From positions 1 through 7,036 of the forward strand of contig JAFAMK010000010.1 in NCBI GenBank assembly GCA_019233415.1: a stretch of DNA of 7,036 bases, written 5' to 3'. The notes under the pieces were generated by a model. It saw only the letters and a program-made list of their open reading frames with translations. It searched no databases and was not told the DNA's origin. The stretch is from Vulcanimicrobiota bacterium. GTDB taxonomy: Bacteria > Vulcanimicrobiota > Vulcanimicrobiia > Vulcanimicrobiales > Vulcanimicrobiaceae. The translations under genes and the position numbers were made by a program. Of the stretch, positions 1 through 4,156 are shown piece after piece; positions within the stretch are counted from its first letter, which is position 1; every line of letters starts with the position of its first letter.

Positions 1-1343
1 GCGTAGAGCCGCGCGCGCTCGTCGTGCGCGATGCGCGCGGTCTGCGCGCTGACGTGCCGTTGCCCCATGTGCACGTCGAACCGCGCGTTGAAGATGCCGG
101 CCAAGATGATCCCGAGCCCGGCGATCGCGAGCAGCCCCGCGGTGCGCGCGACCGCGTTGTTCACGCCGGACGCGACGCCGGCTTTGACGGTGTCGACCGA
201 GTCGAAGACGATCGTCGTCAGCGGCGCGACGAAGAACGATGCGCCGAGGCCGAGCAACAGCGCGGCGGGGAAGTACGTCGTCCAGTACGATCCGCCGATC
301 CCCGGCAGCGCGAACGCGGCGAAGCCGGCGCCTGCGAGCAGCGCGCCGACGACCATCGGGATGCGCGCGCCGATGCGCCCCATCAGGCCGCCGGACCAGC
401 GCGAGAGGACGAACATCAGCAGGATGAACGGCAGCATCGCGGCGCCGGCCGCGGTCGGCGTGTACTGCTGCACGTCGACCAGCAGATACGGCAGGAAGTA
501 CATGCTCCCGCCGAGCGCCGCGTAGAGAAACAGCGTGTAGAGGTTCGCAACCGCGAACGTGCGCGAGCGGAACAGGTCGAGCGGCATCATCGGTGCGCGC
601 GAGCGCCGTTCGACCGCGACGAAGAGCGCGAGGACGACGACGCCGAGAATCAGCGCGATCGTCCCGAGAAACCCCGGATGCCCGCCCTGCGCGCGAATCA
701 GTCCGAACGTGAACGCGCCGAGCCCGAGCGTGGCGAGGATCGCTCCGGGGACGTCGAGTTGCTGCGGCATGTCCGGGTCGCGGCTCTCGGGGACGCCGCG
801 CCACGCGATGACGATGACCGCGACTGCGATCGGCGCGTTGATGAGGAACACCCAGCGCCACGACGCGTGCTGCGCGAGGAAGCCGCCCAGGACCGGCCCC
901 ACCGCGCCGAAGATTGCGGCGAATCCCGACCAGCTTCCGATCGCCTTCCCGCGCGCCTCGCCCTCGAACGTCGCGCTGATCAGCGCCAGCGACTCCGGCA
1001 TCGCGAGCGCGGCACCGATCCCCTGAACGCAGCGCGCGAGGATGAGGACTTCGACGTTCGGCGCGAACGCGCAGCCCAGCGACGACACGGCGAAGATGAC
1101 GATCCCGAGCAAGAACAGCCGCTTGCGCCCGTAGAGGTCGCCGAGCGATCCGCCGGTCAGGATCAGCGCCGAGAGGAACAGCGAGTACGCCTCGACGACC
1201 CACTGCATCTGCGCCGCATCCGCGCCCAGCTCGCGCTGGATCACGGGGAGCGCGACGTTGACCGCGCTGCCGTCGATGAACGTCATCGCGGACCCGAGGA
1301 TCGCCGCGATGAGGACCCACTGCTTCGTCACGAGAGGGGTCAT
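1..1343 (-). CDS. DHA2-family (EmrB/QacA-like) MFS drug exporter, C-terminus cut by window edge
   Basis: Inner-membrane major facilitator, predicted to expel toxic or amphipathic compounds using the proton gradient. 447 residues are visible and the frame is still open at the left edge. Seen in the translation: a first helix with the DHA-type motif TFIDGSAVNVALP (residues 21-33); motif A, GSLGDLYGRKR (65-75); a motif B-like helix with Arg104 (ILARCVQGIG, 101-110); motif C, FGAVGPVLGGF (145-155); and the SWRWVFLINAP loop (161-171) typical of the 14-helix DHA2 group. Many further hydrophobic helices follow. Relatives are usually about 470-520 residues, so probably only the last helix and tail are missing. 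The ATG at 1343 is supported by AGGA (1353-1350) six bases upstream. It is transcribed away from the glycosylase-like gene, with 42 bp between the starts. No adjacent TetR/MarR regulator is visible. The substrate is unknown; the family call is firm. Confidence 0.93.
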   Translation of the reverse strand, partial: MTPLVTKQWVLIAAILGSAMTFIDGSAVNVALPVIQRELGADAAQMQWVVEAYSLFLSALILTGGSLGDLYGRKRLFLLGIVIFAVSSLGCAFAPNVEVLILARCVQGIGAALAMPESLALISATFEGEARGKAIGSWSGFAAIFGAVGPVLGGFLAQHASWRWVFLINAPIAVAVIVIAWRGVPESRDPDMPQQLDVPGAILATLGLGAFTFGLIRAQGGHPGFLGTIALILGVVVLALFVAVERRSRAPMMPLDLFRSRTFAVANLYTLFLYAALGGSMYFLPYLLVDVQQYTPTAAGAAMLPFILLMFVLSRWSGGLMGRIGARIPMVVGALLAGAGFAAFALPGIGGSYWTTYFPAALLLGLGASFFVAPLTTIVFDSVDTVKAGVASGVNNAVARTAGLLAIAGLGIILAGIFNARFDVHMGQRHVSAQTARIAHDERARLY

Positions 1344-1385
1344 CGGGTATCCTGGTCCCGCACCCCTGCTCCGGAGGACGACCCG
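1344..1385. promoter_or_regulatory. 42-bp divergent intergenic region with both ribosome binding sites
   Basis: This is the whole gap between the minus-strand exporter start and the proposed plus-strand glycosylase start. It contains AGGA (minus, 1353-1350) for the exporter and GGAGGA (plus, 1373-1378) for the glycosylase. It is too short to hold two complete conventional promoters plus leaders, so at least one promoter must lie inside the opposing gene. A weak plus-strand -10-like TATCCT sits at 1348-1353, but no convincing -35 is seen at normal spacing. No inverted-repeat operator was recognised. Confidence 0.5.
1373..1378 (+). promoter_or_regulatory. Strong Shine-Dalgarno that decides an ATT start
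   Basis: GGAGGA is a near-complete anti-16S match and ends exactly 7 bases before the ATT codon at 1386. No ATG, GTG, TTG or CTG lies in frame at a suitable distance downstream of it. The next in-frame canonical starts are GTG 1464 and ATG 1500, and neither has a usable Shine-Dalgarno. The site is therefore the main argument for initiation at ATT. Confidence 0.6.
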
Positions 1386-1934
1386 ATTCCGAAAGCGACC
1401 AAGACGGCGCCGCCCGTCCGCATCCCGAAGCGCCCGACCCCGGTCGACCAGATTCCACGCGTCGTGGAGAACCCGACGCCGGGCGACCACCTCGCGATCA
1501 TGACGCGCGCGGTGATGCAGGCCGGGCTCTCGTGGGCGTTCATCGCGGCGCGCTGGGACGACTACGTGCGCGCGTTCGACAACTTCGCAATCGCGACGGT
1601 CGCGGCGTACGGCGAAGCCGACGTCGAGCGCTTGATGGCGACCGACGGCATCATCCACTCGCGCCCGAAGCTCGAAGGCACGATCAAGAACGCCCTCGCG
1701 CTGCTCGACCTCGAACGCGAATTCGGCTCGATCCGCGCCTACCAGGACTCGTTCGCCGACTACGCCGCCGCGCGCGCCGACGCGAAGAAGCGCTTCGCCT
1801 TCATGGGCGACCTGAACGTCTACTACTGGCGCTTCCGCACCGGCGCGTCCGTGCCTGATCTCGAAGACTGGATGAAAAACCAGGAGCGCGACCACCCGCG
1901 CATGCGCGAGATGGTCACGCTCGCGAAGGGCTGA
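1386..1934 (+). CDS. Divergent Tag-superfamily (DNA-3-methyladenine glycosylase I-like) protein, ATT start
   Basis: 182 residues if started at ATT 1386. Tag enzymes are cytoplasmic helix-hairpin-helix glycosylases that excise 3-methyladenine in base-excision repair. The family match is direct: MQAGLSW (residues 44-50) parallels QQAGLSW of E. coli Tag, and VERLMATDGIIHSRPKLEG (80-98) parallels its VERLVQDAGIIRHRGKIQA. KKRFAFMG corresponds to KKRGFKFVG near the C-terminus. Differences: the position matching E. coli Glu38 is Ala42, there are no cysteines and no counterparts of the zinc ligands (Cys4, His17, His175, Cys179), and the central segment is shorter. The tail ends with a conserved-looking DHPRMREM (169-176). 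Start choice: GGAGGA lies 7 bases before ATT, and this start gives about as many residues before the QAGLSW core as Tag has; ATG 1500 would leave only 144 residues. It is divergent from the exporter and overlaps the kinase gene tail-to-tail by 20 bp. Family is likely; activity is uncertain. Confidence 0.82.
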   Translation: MPKATKTAPPVRIPKRPTPVDQIPRVVENPTPGDHLAIMTRAVMQAGLSWAFIAARWDDYVRAFDNFAIATVAAYGEADVERLMATDGIIHSRPKLEGTIKNALALLDLEREFGSIRAYQDSFADYAAARADAKKRFAFMGDLNVYYWRFRTGASVPDLEDWMKNQERDHPRMREMVTLAKG

Positions 1935-3462
1935 CCGCGCGCGGCCGCACGCGGTCGGCGCGGAGTTTCAGTACGAAGGTCGTGCCGGTGGGGGACGTGT
2001 CGGCGAGGGTGAGGGTGCCGCCGGCGCGTTCGACGGCGCGTTTGGCGATCGCGAGGCCCAGGCCGGAACCTTCGACCTCGCCGCGCGTCGCGCCGCGGTA
2101 GAAGCGGTCGAAGATCGCGGTGCGGTCGTCGGGGTGGATTCCGGGACCCTCGTCGGCGATCGCGACCTCGACGCCGCCGGCGGCGCCGCGCGCGAGGATG
2201 CGGATCGGTGAGCCGGGCGCGTACTTGATCGCGTTGTCGACGACGTTCGCGATCGCTTCCTGAATCTCGGTCTGGTCGCCGATCACCGTTGCGTCGACCT
2301 CGCAGGCGAGGCCGATCGCGAGGCGCGGGTGCAGCAGCTTGCGCGCATCGACGATCTGTTCGAGCAGCGGGCACAGTTCGAACGGCTCCAAGGCACGCAC
2401 GTCGTCGCCTTCCATGCGCGCCAGCAGCACGAGGTTGTCGATCAGCGTGCGCATCCGTGCGCCTTCGATCGAGATCGAGGTGAAGATGCGGCGCGAGCGC
2501 TCGTCGCCGCCGTCGGCCTTGCGCCGCAGCAAGTCGATGTAGCCGAGCACGATCGTCAGCGGCGTGCGCAGCTCGTGGCCGGCGTCGGCCACGAACTGGC
2601 GCATCTGGCCTTCGGCCTGCTGGCGCTCGGCAAACGCCGCGGCGACCTGCGCGGCCGCCGCGTTGTACGCGACGGCGATCGCGTCGAACTCGCTCTTTCC
2701 GGCAACCGCGATCGGCTGCGGCGTGAAGTCGCGCGTCGCGAAGCGCTGCAGCGCGTGCGTGACCTCCACCAGCGGGCGCAGCACCTGCCCGGTGATGTAG
2801 CGGCCGCCGAACCATGCGAGAAGGCCGGCCAGCGCACTGAGGGCGACGACGCCGCCGAACAGCCAGAACGTGAGGTGTTCGGTCGCATCGGGGTCGGGGT
2901 AGATGCGCAGGTCGCCGTCGGCCAGGTCGACGCGGTCGAAGTGCGCGCCGAGCGCGGTCCCGAGCGCGAAGCCGATCCGGCTTCCGCTCAGGCGCAGCTC
3001 GTGCGGATCTATGTGTTCGACCTGGCCGTCGATCACCGAGGCCGGCGGCTGCGTGGGTTGGTCGGCAGGTTGTGCCGGGCTCTGCGCCTGCGGCACGCGC
3101 GACGGCTCGGCACGCGGTCGCGCCGGCGTCGGTCCCCGCACGAGCAGCGGAATGCTGGTCGCATTCGGAATGACGAGTTGGCGGGGCGGTCCGTCCCCGC
3201 GCTGCGCCGCGATCATGCGAATCCCCGGGCGCGCCAGCCGCTGCTCGACCTCGAGCGCGGAGTCGATGAAGCTCTGGTGCCGAATCGCGGCGCGCACCGA
3301 GAACGCCTGCGCGTCGCGCGCAGCGGCGTCGATCCCGTCCTGAATCGTGTGCACGTAGAGCACGAGGCCGACGACGGCGAACGCGCCGAGCACGGAAGCG
3401 ACCAGCGTCACCGCGCCGACGACGTACCAGCCCGTCAACCGCCGCGCGAAGCTGGTGAACAT
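1915..3462 (-). CDS. Membrane-bound sensor histidine kinase (HAMP-HisKA-HATPase)
   Basis: 515-residue inner-membrane kinase, partner of the response regulator just upstream. Order: short cytoplasmic N-terminus; TM1 about 12-37; about 160-residue periplasmic sensor (38-197); TM2 about 198-219; HAMP linker about 220-275; HisKA dimerisation domain with H-box VADAGHELRTP (291-301, phospho-acceptor His296); HATPase domain with N-box ANVVDN (405-410), G1 DEGPG (437-441), F-box FDRFYRG (451-457) and G2 GSGLGL (465-470). All key catalytic residues are present, so it should be active. The sensor region contains a Pro/Ala/Gln-rich stretch (about 109-141) and has no recognisable named sensor domain. The ATG at 3462 lies 9 bp after the regulator's stop, with a weak AGG (3473-3471) overlapping that stop, suggesting translational coupling. 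The last codons and stop overlap the end of the opposite-strand glycosylase gene. The signal sensed is unknown. Confidence 0.96.
   Translation of the reverse strand: MFTSFARRLTGWYVVGAVTLVASVLGAFAVVGLVLYVHTIQDGIDAAARDAQAFSVRAAIRHQSFIDSALEVEQRLARPGIRMIAAQRGDGPPRQLVIPNATSIPLLVRGPTPARPRAEPSRVPQAQSPAQPADQPTQPPASVIDGQVEHIDPHELRLSGSRIGFALGTALGAHFDRVDLADGDLRIYPDPDATEHLTFWLFGGVVALSALAGLLAWFGGRYITGQVLRPLVEVTHALQRFATRDFTPQPIAVAGKSEFDAIAVAYNAAAAQVAAAFAERQQAEGQMRQFVADAGHELRTPLTIVLGYIDLLRRKADGGDERSRRIFTSISIEGARMRTLIDNLVLLARMEGDDVRALEPFELCPLLEQIVDARKLLHPRLAIGLACEVDATVIGDQTEIQEAIANVVDNAIKYAPGSPIRILARGAAGGVEVAIADEGPGIHPDDRTAIFDRFYRGATRGEVEGSGLGLAIAKRAVERAGGTLTLADTSPTGTTFVLKLRADRVRPRAVSPSRA
1933..1956. other. 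GC-rich inverted repeat at the convergent gene ends
   Basis: GACCGCG (1933-1939) is the reverse complement of CGCGGTC (1950-1956). The 10-base centre contains the palindrome GCGGCCGC (1941-1948). It begins within the glycosylase stop codon and lies inside the kinase's last codons. It could form a stable hairpin in either transcript, but no U-tract follows on either side, so it is not called an intrinsic terminator. In GC-rich DNA such a repeat can also arise by chance. Confidence 0.3.
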
Positions 3463-3471
3463 CGTGCGCGC

Positions 3472-4152
3472 CTAGTGCGTGCGCAGCGCGTAGCCCGCGC
3501 CGCGGATCGTGCGGATCAGCTTCGGCTCGAACCCGGCGTCGATCTTCGCGCGCAGGTACGAGACGTACGTCTCGACGGCGCCGGGGCCGACGTCGCGATC
3601 GGTGCCCCAGACGAGGTCGAGCAGCTGATCGCGCGTGAACACGCGCTCGGGGTTGCGCACGAACGTCAGCAGCAGCGCGTACTCGCGCGCGGAGAGCTCG
3701 ATGCGGTGCTCGCCGCGCTTGACGTCGCGCCGGTCGAGGTCGATCGTCAGGTCGGCGTACGCCACGACGGACGGCTGTTCGAGCCGCGGCCGGCGCAACG
3801 CGGAGTAGAGCCGCGCGACCAATTCCGACATTTCGAACGGCTTCGAGATGTAGTCGTCGGCGCCGCGCCGCAGCCCGGTGATCCGGTCGTCGGTGTCGGC
3901 CTTCGCGCTGAGCATCAGGATCGGCGCCTCGGTGACGCGGCGCAGCATCGGCAAGAGCTCGAGCCCGTCGACGAACGGTAGCATCACGTCGAGGACGATC
4001 GCGTCCGGGCGCCAGTCGCGCACGAGCTGCAGCCCCGCGCGGCCGTCGGGTGCCGAACGAACGTCGAAACCGTCCTCCGCGAGCCCGAGCTCCAGCAGCT
4101 CGCGGAGGTGGCGTTCGTCGTCGATTACGACGACGCGAGGTGCAGCGGCCAT
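3472..4152 (-). CDS. OmpR/PhoB-family response regulator
   Basis: 226-residue cytoplasmic transcription factor, phosphorylated by the kinase encoded immediately downstream. Receiver domain about 5-118: acidic pair Asp11/Asp12, phospho-acceptor Asp55 in VLDVMLP (53-59), switch Ser82 in MLSAKAD, and Lys104 in SKPF. A short linker leads to the winged-helix DNA-binding domain (about 128-224), with ELSAREYALL (152-161) and the diagnostic RTIRGAGYAL end (214-223). Length and residues are fully standard, so it should be functional. The start is ATG 4152; a longer open frame exists upstream but only over the receptor gene. The gap from the receptor's stop is 4 bp, with AGGG only 2 bases before the ATG, so translation probably depends on coupling to the receptor. 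Its target promoters are not visible; autoregulation of the operon upstream of the window is plausible. Confidence 0.97.
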   Translation of the reverse strand: MAAAPRVVVIDDERHLRELLELGLAEDGFDVRSAPDGRAGLQLVRDWRPDAIVLDVMLPFVDGLELLPMLRRVTEAPILMLSAKADTDDRITGLRRGADDYISKPFEMSELVARLYSALRRPRLEQPSVVAYADLTIDLDRRDVKRGEHRIELSAREYALLLTFVRNPERVFTRDQLLDLVWGTDRDVGPGAVETYVSYLRAKIDAGFEPKLIRTIRGAGYALRTH

Positions 4153-4156
4153 GGCC

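Noticed and set aside
24..1385. Long plus-strand open frame joined upstream of the glycosylase-like gene (an apparent 636-residue protein)
   Set aside because: Its first 450 or so residues are an Arg/Asp/Glu-rich low-complexity string exactly antisense to the exporter, which has clear MFS motifs. High GC leaves antisense frames free of stops. Only the part from about 1386 is real.
1933..1956. Bidirectional intrinsic terminator between glycosylase and kinase
   Set aside because: The inverted repeat is real but is not followed by a U-tract in either direction and lies inside the kinase coding sequence. It is kept only as a low-confidence inverted repeat.
2329..3981. 550-residue plus-strand open frame
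   Set aside because: It lies antisense to the kinase and regulator, both complete with all signature motifs. The translation is Arg/Ala/Glu-rich without any recognisable domain.
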